From: AWTP1-18 sp036518635 | GTDB lineage: Bacteria > Pseudomonadota > Gammaproteobacteria > Burkholderiales > Rhodocyclaceae | Direction of reading: 5' to 3' | Length of the DNA: 22,308 nt | Assembly (NCBI GenBank): GCA_036518635.1 | Contig: DATDMT010000037.1 | Coordinates: 1-22,308, forward strand | Shown: one piece after another, positions 7,368 to 13,848 of the stretch | Numbering within the stretch: position 1 is the first letter of the stretch | Layout of the letters: each line of letters opens with the position of its first letter | Notes under the pieces: generated by a model | The model's database searches: none | Seen by the model: only the letters and a program-made list of their open reading frames with translations | Told to the model about the DNA's origin: nothing | Translations under genes and position numbers: made by a program

Positions 7368-7616
7368 ATGCAAATGAATCAGCTGCTGGACCTGCTGCAC
7401 GAGATCGAGGCCGAAGATCCCATCGACTACGCCGACCTGCCCTACGACGAGGAAGACTTGCGCCGCCTGGCCTGCCTCAACGTCACCGAGATTCTCGATT
7501 CCTCCACCTTCCAGGGCCTGGCCGGCCCGGACCGCGAACTGATGACCGCCGCCACCATCACCAAGCTGGTGCTGGAAAACTTGGTGCTCAACGCCCGCCT
7601 GATGCGCAGCCGCTGA
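7368..7616 (+). CDS. Small acidic hypothetical protein
   Basis: An 82-aa protein, unrecognised. It is strongly acidic in its first half (residues 12-32 carry many Asp/Glu) and is followed by a helical, leucine-rich second half with no cysteine pair, membrane segment or known motif. It reads like a small soluble helical protein. The start is well supported by GGAGGG 4 nt before the ATG, with a second ATG two codons on. Codon usage matches the genome. It is divergent from arsR; the 162-nt gap contains a 7-bp hairpin (7291-7297 with 7303-7309). Nothing ties it functionally to arsenic. Confidence 0.7.
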   Translation: MQMNQLLDLLHEIEAEDPIDYADLPYDEEDLRRLACLNVTEILDSSTFQGLAGPDRELMTAATITKLVLENLVLNARLMRSR

Positions 7617-7624
7617 AAAAGAAA

Positions 7625-7647
7625 CGGCCGTGGCAGGGCCACGGCCG
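7625..7647. terminator. Strong hairpin downstream of the 82-aa gene
   Basis: A perfect 10-bp GC-rich stem (7625-7634 with 7638-7647) with a 3-nt loop begins 8 nt after the stop codon at 7616. On the plus strand an A-rich run precedes it and no T-run follows, so it is not a classical intrinsic terminator for the plus-strand gene. On the minus strand it is followed by a T-rich run (TTTCTTTTT), so it would terminate leftward transcription, for example read-through from the cyclase direction. Confidence 0.5.
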
Positions 7648-7762
7648 CAAGGTGTTGCGGGAGACGACAGGGCTTCGAGCGCGCCTGGCGCAAGAAGTTT
7701 CCTGTCGCCCGTTGCTGGGCGAAAGCCATTGGCGAATCAGGAAAAAATGATCAAAATGGAAG

Positions 7763-7791
7763 TCCGTATTTCAGTTTTGTACGGATTTAAT
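7763..7791 (+). promoter_or_regulatory. Inverted repeat and -10-like box before the HTH-receiver gene
   Basis: TCCGTA (7763-7768) and TACGGA (7780-7785) form a perfect 6-bp inverted repeat with an 11-nt spacer. TTTAAT (7786-7791), a possible -10 box, follows immediately, 26 nt before the ATG. No good -35 box is visible, and the repeat occupies that place, which would fit activator control or autoregulation by the downstream HTH protein. This is inference from position only. Confidence 0.35.
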
Positions 7792-7817
7792 CAACCATCC
7801 TTGATCGGAATCGGCCC

Positions 7818-8444
7818 ATGAACCAGATTCGCCCGGAAGAAACCTTGACCACGCGCCAGGTGGCCGAGCGTTTGGGAGTGTCGTTGCGGACGATTCAGTT
7901 GTGGGTGGAAAGCGATGTGCTGCCGGCCTGGCGCACCCCGGGCGGGCATCGGCGGATTCCGGCGGCGGCGGTGGATGCCCTGGTCGCCGGGCGGGTGGCG
8001 CGGCCGGCGCCGGGGCACCGGCAGACCCAGGCGCCCTGCGATGTGCTGATCGTCGAGGACGACATGGTGCAGCGGCGGCTGATGCAGCGCCTGTTGTTGG
8101 ACACCTTCCGCGACGTCACCATGCGCGTCGCCACCAACGGCTACGAGGGCCTGATCCGCGCTGGCCAGACCGTGCCCGACCTGATGATCACCGACATCAT
8201 GATGCCTGGCATGGATGGCCTGCAGATGCTCGCCGCCTTGCGCGCCATGCCCGAGTTTTCCAGCACCGGGGTGATCGTGGTGTCGGGCCTGACCTTGGCG
8301 GAAGTGGTCGAACGCGGCGGCCTGCCGGAAGGGGTGCAGTTCCTCGGCAAGCCTTACACCCGCGAGCAGTTGCTGCAGGCATTGACGCTGGCGCTGCCGA
8401 ACCAGGGTGCGCAACTCGGCTTGCTGCGCGAGGCGATGGCCTGA
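7818..8444 (+). CDS. Response regulator with N-terminal MerR/excisionase-like HTH and C-terminal receiver domain
   Basis: A 208-aa fusion. Residues about 9-47 form an HTH_17/excisionase-type DNA-binding domain (TTRQVAERLGVSLRTIQLWV, then the wing WRTPGGHRRI). After a Pro/Ala linker (about 57-73), residues about 74-195 are a CheY-like receiver with acidic pocket Glu80-Asp81-Asp82, phospho-acceptor Asp126 in TDIMMPGMDG, Ser156, and Lys178 in GKP. This is the reverse of the common receiver-first order. Its kinase is not in the window. A weak GGAA lies about 7 nt before the ATG. The gene is convergent with the adenylate cyclase, with a single base between their stop codons. Likely role: a phosphorylation-controlled transcription regulator. 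Confidence 0.88.
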   Translation: MNQIRPEETLTTRQVAERLGVSLRTIQLWVESDVLPAWRTPGGHRRIPAAAVDALVAGRVARPAPGHRQTQAPCDVLIVEDDMVQRRLMQRLLLDTFRDVTMRVATNGYEGLIRAGQTVPDLMITDIMMPGMDGLQMLAALRAMPEFSSTGVIVVSGLTLAEVVERGGLPEGVQFLGKPYTREQLLQALTLALPNQGAQLGLLREAMA

Positions 8445-8445
8445 G

Positions 8446-10800
8446 CTATTTGGTTTGCATAGTCCACACGCCATCCCATTCAGCCGGCGGTGGCGTGCGC
8501 TGGTAGATCGTGCAGCGCTCCTGATACAGCTTTGACGGGCCATCTTCCGGGCAGGCCGCCAGGGCCTCGCGGAAATGGTCGGCGGCACGCACCCATTCGC
8601 GCCGGCGGTAGCAGGCCAGACCCTCGGCGAAGGCCGCCAGCAGGCGATCCTTGTGCGGCAGGCTGTCCTCGGTATGGTGGCCGATGGCCTCGAAGATCGA
8701 CAGCGGCGTGGTCATGCCGCGCACCCGCATCAGGTCGATCTCGCGCAGCGGGGTGTGGTCCTTGACCCGTTCGCGGGTGTTGTTGCAGATCAGGATCGAG
8801 GTGCCGTAGAACTTGTTGGCGCTCTCCAGCCGCTCGGCCAGGTTCACCCGGTCGCCGATCACCGTGTATTCGAGGCGCTTGGGGGAGCCGATGTTGCCCG
8901 CCACCACCTGGCCGGTGCTGATGCCGATGCCGATCTTGATCGCCTCGCGGCCGCTGGCCTGGCGCCGCTGGTTCAAGAGGCGCAGCGCGGTCATCATGCG
9001 GTTGCCGACCAGCACGGCGTTGGCGGCGTCGTGCTCGGTCTGCTGCACCGAGCCGAAGACCGCCATGATCATGTCGCCGATGTATTTGTCGAGCACGCCG
9101 CCGTGCTCGAACACCACGTCCACCATGTCGGTGAAGTATTCGTTGAGCAGGGCCACGGTCTCCTTGGCGCCGAGGCGCTCGGAGATCGAGGTGAAGCCGC
9201 GGATATCGGAGAACAGCACGCTGACTTCGCGGCCGGTACCGCCCAGCACCGCCTCGCCGCTTTCCAGCAACTGGTCCACCACCGCCTTGCTCATGTAGCG
9301 CGACATGGTGTTGCGCAGCCGCTTTTCCAGGGAGATGTCTTCCATCACCAGCATGTAGCCGAGGGCGGCATCCTCGATGCCGGCCAGGGGCACGCTGGTC
9401 AGGTTCACCGAGGCAGTTTCGGCGCCTTCGATGAACAAGTCGGTGTCCACCGTGATGTCGGTGTTGCCGGTGCGGCGCACTTTGTCGAGGCTTTGCACCA
9501 CCCACTTGTTGCGACCGGGGAAGAGTTCGTCGAGGCTGCGGCCGACCAGATCGTCGGCGGGCTGGCGCAGGATGCGGGTGGCCGATTCGTTGACCTTGCG
9601 GACGATGCCGTGGCTGTCCAGGGTCAGCACCGCGTTGCTCATGGAACGCAGGATGGCTTCGTTGTAGTTGCGCTCGGCATCGATCTCGGCGAATAGCTGG
9701 GCGTTCTCGATGGACACCGCGGCCTGGGCGCAGAAGGCTGCCAGGCGGCGCTCGTCGGCGGCGGTGAAGGCGCCGCCCTTGCGGTTGAGAATCTGGATCG
9801 CGCCGATCTTGCGCTGGCCCTTGGCGACAATGGGCATGCAGATCATGCTGTGGGTGCGGTAGCCGCTGCGCTGGTCGAAATCCGGGTTGAAGCGCGGGTC
9901 GGCGTAGGCGTCCTCGATGTTGATGACGCGGCCGCTGCTGAAGCATTCGCCGGCGATGCCGGTGTGCGCCGGGAAGCGGAATTCGGCCGCGGCGCCGCCG
10001 GCGACGCGGGAGTACAGCTCATCATGCTGCGCGTCGTAGAGGAACCGGGTGCCGCGGTCGGCCTCCAGCAGATAGGTGGCGGCGCTCATGATCCGTTCCA
10101 GCAGCGGATCGAGATGGATCTCGGAGGCGATGGAACTGACCACCTCCAGCAGCAATACTTCCTCCCGCTGCTGGCGCTCCACCTTCTCGAACAGGCGGGC
10201 GTTTTCCAGGGCCGCGGCGGCCTGCAAGGAGAGGCCTTCGAGCAGGCGCTGGTCGTCGATGTCGAAATCCCGCTCGCGCTTGTTCAGCGCCTGGGTGACG
10301 CCGATCACCTGGCCCTGCTTGTTGCGGATCGGTACGCAGAGAATGTTGCGCGTGTGGTAGCCGCTGCGCTTGTCCACCTCCTGGTTGAAGCGGCGGTCGG
10401 CATAGGCGTCGGCGATGATCTCGGCCTCGCCGGAAGTGAACACCGAGCCGGCGATGCCGAGGTTGCAGGGCAGGCGGATCTCGCCGATGGCGTCGCCCTG
10501 CAGCACCCGTGAGAAGAGCTGTTTGGTTTCCGGATCGTAGAGGAACAGGGAGCTGCGGTCGGCGTTGAGGGTTTCCGTCACCACTTCCATCAGGCGCGGA
10601 AACAGCACGTCCAGCGAGAGGGTATCCGACACCCGGTTGGCGATCTCCGCCAGGGCCGAGGTGCGCCGCACCAGCTCGGTGATACGGAAGAACAACTGGG
10701 CCTTCTCGCCCTCGTCCAGGCCGCGCAGCAGACGCTCGATATCCGCCTGGTGCAAGCGGTGCTCGAGAATCTCTCCAATCGCCTGGAAGTCGAGGGACAT
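8446..10800 (-). CDS. GAF-GAF-PAS class III adenylate cyclase
   Basis: A 784-aa soluble signalling enzyme. Domains: a helical N terminus (1-50), GAF1 (about 53-203), GAF2 (about 221-370), PAS (about 378-490), a short linker helix (about 491-520), a class III cyclase domain (about 522-705), and a C-terminal TPR-like tail (about 715-770). Catalytic residues are all visible: metal aspartates Asp532 (FSDIRGF) and Asp576 (KYIGD), adenine-selecting Lys572 and Thr646 (EYTVIGD), and transition-state Asn653 and Arg657 (VNLAER). Lys plus Thr fits a class IIIb adenylate cyclase making cAMP. Both GAFs carry a relaxed NKFDE-like motif (173-183 and 339-350), the fold signature of cyclic-nucleotide-binding GAFs. 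No membrane segment is present. The start at 10800 lacks a strong ribosome site. Confidence 0.93.
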   Translation of the reverse strand: MSLDFQAIGEILEHRLHQADIERLLRGLDEGEKAQLFFRITELVRRTSALAEIANRVSDTLSLDVLFPRLMEVVTETLNADRSSLFLYDPETKQLFSRVLQGDAIGEIRLPCNLGIAGSVFTSGEAEIIADAYADRRFNQEVDKRSGYHTRNILCVPIRNKQGQVIGVTQALNKRERDFDIDDQRLLEGLSLQAAAALENARLFEKVERQQREEVLLLEVVSSIASEIHLDPLLERIMSAATYLLEADRGTRFLYDAQHDELYSRVAGGAAAEFRFPAHTGIAGECFSSGRVINIEDAYADPRFNPDFDQRSGYRTHSMICMPIVAKGQRKIGAIQILNRKGGAFTAADERRLAAFCAQAAVSIENAQLFAEIDAERNYNEAILRSMSNAVLTLDSHGIVRKVNESATRILRQPADDLVGRSLDELFPGRNKWVVQSLDKVRRTGNTDITVDTDLFIEGAETASVNLTSVPLAGIEDAALGYMLVMEDISLEKRLRNTMSRYMSKAVVDQLLESGEAVLGGTGREVSVLFSDIRGFTSISERLGAKETVALLNEYFTDMVDVVFEHGGVLDKYIGDMIMAVFGSVQQTEHDAANAVLVGNRMMTALRLLNQRRQASGREAIKIGIGISTGQVVAGNIGSPKRLEYTVIGDRVNLAERLESANKFYGTSILICNNTRERVKDHTPLREIDLMRVRGMTTPLSIFEAIGHHTEDSLPHKDRLLAAFAEGLACYRRREWVRAADHFREALAACPEDGPSKLYQERCTIYQRTPPPAEWDGVWTMQTK

Positions 10801-10932
10801 GGTCGGTGGGCCGGGTGGTCGTGGGGGGCGGCCGACCCTGCTGGGAAGGCGCCCATCCTAAGCGTGGCTATTCTGCCATCGGCGCCGAGACCCGTCATGC
10901 GTCGCATCGGTCGCCCCTGGGTTGGGGGCTTC

Positions 10933-11262
10933 CTATTGGTTGGCGCCAATTTCCCCCAGGTCGAGGAACTCCCACTCCAGCAATTCGGCCAGCCGGTGGG
11001 TCACCCAGCGCGACTCCGTCGCCGAGAAGTTCGCCGGGTCGGCCTGCAAGCCCTGGTGGCAGCGTTCGAGAACCTCCTTTTCCGCCAGGCTCTCCTTGAA
11101 TACCAGGGTCTGCGCATGCTCGACCAGCATGCAGGCCATGTCCTCGCATTGTTCGTAGCGGGCGATCACTACTGCCTGCGGCGCATTCGGTCGGGTTCCG
11201 CCGGGGCTGAGATACATGGCCATGAACGAGGGCGGGATTTCGATCTGGTTATCGATGGTCAT
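10933..11262 (-). CDS. Conserved hypothetical protein of about 109 aa (often annotated 'ATPase with chaperone activity')
   Basis: A 109-aa protein whose opening, MTIDNQIEIPPSFMAMY, and RPNAP stretch recall a small betaproteobacterial family that databases often label 'ATPase with chaperone activity'. I see no Walker A or B motif, so that label is not supported by the sequence. It is probably a soluble, mostly helical protein, with Cys40, Cys45 and Cys68. Its start overlaps the end of the upstream DUF3820 gene by 14 nt, so the two are coupled. A 132-nt gap separates it from the cyclase start. Function unknown. Confidence 0.75.
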   Translation of the reverse strand: MTIDNQIEIPPSFMAMYLSPGGTRPNAPQAVVIARYEQCEDMACMLVEHAQTLVFKESLAEKEVLERCHQGLQADPANFSATESRWVTHRLAELLEWEFLDLGEIGANQ

Positions 11263-11488
11263 CTGCTTGCCGTGCCGCTTGCTTGCGTAATGGCCGCAGA
11301 ATCTCCGCCAGCCCGTTGTGATCGATCTCCTGCATCAGGGCCAGCAGGCGGCCGATTTCTCCCTGCGGAAATCCTTCCCGGGCGAACCAGTTCAGATAGT
11401 TGCCGGGGAGATCGGCAATCAGCGTCCCCTTGTGTTTGCCGAAAGGCATTTCGCGGGTGACGAGCAACTCCAAATCCTCCGGGCGCAT
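11249..11488 (-). CDS. DUF3820 family protein
   Basis: A 79-aa protein with the DUF3820 (PF12843) core: MPFGKHKGTLIADLP (about 14-28), then YLNWFAREGFPQGEIGRLLAL, then a basic tail. The family name in databases mentions a putative quorum-sensing-regulated virulence factor, but the biochemical role is unknown. The MPFGKxKG motif resembles short nucleic-acid-linked modules found beside exonucleases, which is only suggestive. The gene is coupled to the following 109-aa gene by a 14-nt overlap and lies 32 nt after the small HTH gene, so all three may form one transcription unit. Confidence 0.85.
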   Translation of the reverse strand: MRPEDLELLVTREMPFGKHKGTLIADLPGNYLNWFAREGFPQGEIGRLLALMQEIDHNGLAEILRPLRKQAARQADDHR

Positions 11489-11520
11489 GTATCAGATGGC
11501 CCCGGCCGTCGGGAGGAAGT

Positions 11521-11751
11521 TCACTTGGCGGCGGCCTTCAAGGCATTCGCCAGATCCTTTTCGCTGATCTTGCCATTCTCCAGTAGCCACATCAGCGCCA
11601 CCACGGCCTTGGGGATGGTCCGTCCGGTCTCGTAACGCGAGCCACCGCTTTGGGTGACGCCGTAACGGCTCCAATACTCCGATTGGTTGAGGCCGGTCTT
11701 CATTCGATGGTCGGCGATGTTCTTAAAGTTGAGCTTTGCGGTGCGGGCCAT
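11521..11751 (-). CDS. Small XRE/HTH-type DNA-binding protein
   Basis: A 76-aa protein. Residues about 18-50 (MKTGLNQSEYWSRYGVTQSG, then SRYETGRTIPKAV) fit a Cro/CI-type helix-turn-helix, in which Q-S-E-Y-W stands in helix 2 and QSGGSRYE is the recognition region. No second domain follows, only a short helical C terminus. Start support is good: AAGAAAGG about 6 nt before the ATG. Upstream, GGAGC/GCTCC (11774-11778 with 11784-11788) forms a 5-bp inverted repeat that might be its operator. Target genes are unknown; autoregulation of the small-gene cluster is plausible. Confidence 0.8.
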   Translation of the reverse strand: MARTAKLNFKNIADHRMKTGLNQSEYWSRYGVTQSGGSRYETGRTIPKAVVALMWLLENGKISEKDLANALKAAAK

Positions 11752-11865
11752 GGGGTACCTTTCTTTTCGATGCGGAGCTTTGTGCTCCTCCGTGTAGCTT
11801 AGCGTTTGGAGCGGCGATGTTCCACCGGATGGAGAGACGGCAATTGCGACGTGGATAATGTTTGG

Positions 11866-12045
11866 ATGAATTCCTGTTGCCTATTTCGCCTTGTGGTGAT
11901 CGCTGCGATCACGCTGGCTTTGGCTGGCTGCTCGGTTTCCGTTATCTGGACGAATAGTCCGCCGGCGCCGAATGGTTTGTTGTCGGGGCCGGTTATTGGG
12001 TATGAACGCCTTTTTTTGAATTCTTCTTGGCACGTTTGCCAGTAG
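11866..12045 (+). CDS. Putative small lipoprotein
   Basis: A 59-aa open frame. Residues 6-22 form a signal peptide ending in a textbook lipobox, LAGC (Cys22), which predicts lipid anchoring after cleavage by signal peptidase II. The mature part is only 38 residues and contains a Pro-rich stretch and a late cysteine. An upstream in-frame GTG at 11851 is a possible alternative start; neither has a clear ribosome site. The 3' end overlaps the end of the convergent 152-aa gene by 53 nt. Base composition is AT-richer than the window average. It could be a real small lipoprotein or the degraded remnant of a longer one. Confidence 0.45.
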   Translation: MNSCCLFRLVVIAAITLALAGCSVSVIWTNSPPAPNGLLSGPVIGYERLFLNSSWHVCQ

Positions 12046-12451
12046 CCTTGGCGAGGATTGATGCTGGCGGTGTGCCATTTCCCATATAGATGATTTCCCC
12101 CTCGCGGTTGCGAATCACGGTGATGTGCTGGCCGGAAATCGGCGGGGTTTCATCGGGTATGGGTGGCACTTTGGCTTCATTGGCCGCCCCACCGGTCACG
12201 GCTGGCGCTGCGCTGGGGGTGTAGTCGCCAGCCGATGAGGATGGTGAGGAATGCAACGTACCGGGCCGGGAACGATAGTAGCTTTCCACGTGAGTGCCGT
12301 CGCTCCTCGTGTATCCGCTGACATGCTCAGTACGAGATGAGGGGCTGCTACCGCCGCTGTGACCACCGCCCTTGGCCCATGCAGGGGCGCTTAACAACAG
12401 TAGAAGGCTTGCGTAGAGGGCCTGGGCAAGGCTGGAGGTTTGCCGTTTCAT
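11993..12451 (-). CDS. Secreted hypothetical protein, low complexity
   Basis: A 152-aa protein with a Sec signal peptide (residues 1-26, basic start, leucine-rich core, cleavage at APAWA-KGG). The mature region starts with a Gly/Ser/His-rich stretch, then a short module VSGYTRSDGTHVESYYRSRPG (about 44-64) that recalls the GYxRxDGTxVxxxxRxxP motif common in small secreted proteobacterial proteins. A Ser/Pro/Ala-rich linker follows, then ITVIRNREGEIIYMGNGTPP, then a basic Lys-rich tail. It is probably periplasmic or surface-exposed; function unknown. Composition is AT-richer than the neighbours, fitting an accessory patch next to the tRNA gene. No strong ribosome site is visible. Confidence 0.7.
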   Translation of the reverse strand: MKRQTSSLAQALYASLLLLLSAPAWAKGGGHSGGSSPSSRTEHVSGYTRSDGTHVESYYRSRPGTLHSSPSSSAGDYTPSAAPAVTGGAANEAKVPPIPDETPPISGQHITVIRNREGEIIYMGNGTPPASILAKATGKRAKKNSKKGVHTQ

Positions 12452-12745
12452 CAGTCGTTCAACTTAGGCGCCACAGCGGAGGCCCAGATTCTAATCCCAT
12501 GGGCATTAGCACTTGCTGCGGCCGGCGATTTCTGTTCAGGCGTTGAGTTCCTCTATTGGGATTGGGGGCGCGAAACCTTTGAAACAGGCTGCGTCATGGT
12601 AGTGCGAACGTGGGCGGGGCGGGATTGTGTCTGGCTCGCCTTGGGGCGATCCAGCCATCCTGCTGCGCAGGACCGCCCTGCGGGCGTCCGTCGCACGCGG
12701 TGCGTGCTCTGCGAACCAGTGGCTTCTTTCACACCCTCGCCAACA
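12452..12745. other. Non-coding stretch between the secreted protein and the tRNA-Ser terminator
   Basis: Nearly 300 bases without a convincing gene. The only structures I see are two short adjacent hairpins: CGCCC/GGGCG (12674-12678 with 12682-12686) and GCACGC/GCGTGC (12693-12698 with 12702-12707). Open frames that cross it run into the tRNA gene and end in strings typical of false ORFs. It could be a scar of past integration at the tRNA, but no integrase or att repeat is visible. Confidence 0.5.
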
Positions 12746-12784
12746 GACATAAAAAACGCCCCTCGAGGGGGCGTTTTTTATGTC
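12746..12784 (-). terminator. Intrinsic terminator of tRNA-Ser (bidirectional)
   Basis: A perfect 17-bp inverted repeat (12746-12762 with 12768-12784) contains a GC-rich core flanked by A6 and T6 runs, so it works as a rho-independent terminator in either direction. It begins directly next to the CCA end of tRNA-Ser on the minus strand. Confidence 0.9.
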
Positions 12785-12875
12785 TGGCGGAGAGGGCGGG
12801 ATTCGAACCCGCGTTAGGATATTATCCTAAACACGCTTTCCAGGCGTGCGACTTAAACCGCTCATCCACCTCTCC
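12785..12875 (-). tRNA. tRNA-Ser (anticodon GGA)
   Basis: Read on the minus strand, the acceptor arm GGAGAGG pairs with CCTCTCC and is followed by discriminator G and an encoded CCA (12785-12787). The anticodon stem CACGC/GCGTG holds the loop CTGGAAA, giving anticodon GGA, which reads UCC and UCU serine codons. A 19-nt variable region forms the long extra arm that marks a class II tRNA, and the T arm is GCGGG/CCCGC with the TTCGAAT loop. Total 91 nt including CCA. It has its own promoter upstream and terminator downstream. Confidence 0.97.
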
Positions 12876-12917
12876 TGAAACCTGCCTTTTCGGGTGCGGC
12901 TCCGAAAAGGAGGCGCG

Positions 12918-12945
12918 ATTCTAGCAGATTCCCGGCGGCGAACAA
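12918..12945 (-). promoter_or_regulatory. Promoter of tRNA-Ser
   Basis: On the minus strand, TTGTTC (12940-12945) and TAGAAT (12918-12923) are separated by 16 bp and lie just after the nadC stop codon. Transcription would start near 12911 and give a leader of about 35 nt. That leader can fold into a perfect 9-bp hairpin (12885-12893 with 12902-12910) before the mature tRNA 5' end. Confidence 0.6.
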
Positions 12946-12947
12946 GC

Positions 12948-13793
12948 CTATTCGATGTGACGCAGCGATAGATCGATGGCGCGCACGTCCTTGGTCAGGG
13001 TGCCGATGGAAATCCGGTCCACGCCGGTCTCGGCAATGGCGCGTACGGTTTCCAGGCGGACGCCGCCGGAGGCTTCGAGTTCGGCGCGGCCGGCGGTGAT
13101 CACCACGGCTTCGCGCATCTGCTCTAGGCCCATGTTGTCCAGCAGGATCATCTTGGCGCCGGCATCCAGGGCTTCACCCAGTTGCGTCAGGGTCTCCACC
13201 TCGATCTGGATGAACACGTCGCTGCGGCCGAGGGTGCGGGCCTGGGACAGAGCGGCGGTGACGCCGCCGGCGGCCATGATGTGGTTTTCCTTGATCAGGA
13301 TGCCGTCGTAGAGGCCGAGGCGATGGTTCTTGCCGCCGCCGCAGGCCACGGCGTATTTCTGCGCCAGGCGCAGGCCGGGCAGGGTCTTGCGGGTGTCCAC
13401 GATGCGGGCGCGGGTACCGGCCACCGTGTCCACATAGCGGCGGGTGACGCTGGCGGTGGCGGAGAGCATCTGGAGGAAGTTCAGGGCGGCGCGTTCGGCG
13501 GTGAGCAGGGCGCGGGTATCGGCCTTGATTTCGCAAATCGTCTGGCCCGCTTCGACCCGTTCGCCGTCGCGTACACGCCAATGGATTTGGGCGGCGGGGT
13601 CGAGCCGCAGGAAGCAGGCCTCGAACCAGGCTGCGCCGCAAATCACTGCTTCTTCGCGGCTGATTACCACGCCTTGGGCAGGGCGACCGCCAGGCGTAAG
13701 CAGGGCGGTCAGGTCGCCGCCGCCGATGTCTTCGGCCAGGGCGGCGAGGACGTTGCGCTCGATTTCGGCGCCGAGTGTGATTGAAAATTCCAT
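12948..13793 (-). CDS. nadC: Nicotinate-nucleotide pyrophosphorylase (quinolinate phosphoribosyltransferase)
   Basis: A 281-aa cytoplasmic enzyme that converts quinolinate and PRPP to nicotinate mononucleotide, CO2 and PPi in de novo NAD synthesis. Family hallmarks are visible: EDIGGGDLT near the N terminus (21-29), AERAALNFLQ (99-108), VDTRKTLPGLR (132-142), NHRLGLYDGILIKENH (156-171), EVE (198-200), LLDN (217-220), EASGG (240-244) and SIGTLT (262-267). The ATG at 13793 gives the standard N terminus and has a GGGGGA ribosome site about 9 nt upstream. A longer frame from 13850 would overlap the divergent gene. It is divergent from the FMN protein with a 55-nt gap; on the minus strand TAGAAT (13823-13828) is a possible -10 box for nadC. 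Confidence 0.96.
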   Translation of the reverse strand: MEFSITLGAEIERNVLAALAEDIGGGDLTALLTPGGRPAQGVVISREEAVICGAAWFEACFLRLDPAAQIHWRVRDGERVEAGQTICEIKADTRALLTAERAALNFLQMLSATASVTRRYVDTVAGTRARIVDTRKTLPGLRLAQKYAVACGGGKNHRLGLYDGILIKENHIMAAGGVTAALSQARTLGRSDVFIQIEVETLTQLGEALDAGAKMILLDNMGLEQMREAVVITAGRAELEASGGVRLETVRAIAETGVDRISIGTLTKDVRAIDLSLRHIE

Positions 13794-13848
13794 GCTATGT
13801 TGTCCCCCGCAAAGTCGCACGGATTCTAGCACCCAGGGGGAGATTGCC

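Noticed and set aside
8575..9696. Long plus-strand open frame opposite the adenylate cyclase
   Set aside because: Shadow of a gene with intact catalytic residues. No recognisable domain and His/Asp/Val-rich content.
12440..12924. Two plus-strand open frames crossing the tRNA-Ser region, ending in or containing GRDSNPR and ERAGFEPAL strings
   Set aside because: These strings are the well-known false translations of antisense tRNA-Ser genes; no start signal or family supports them.
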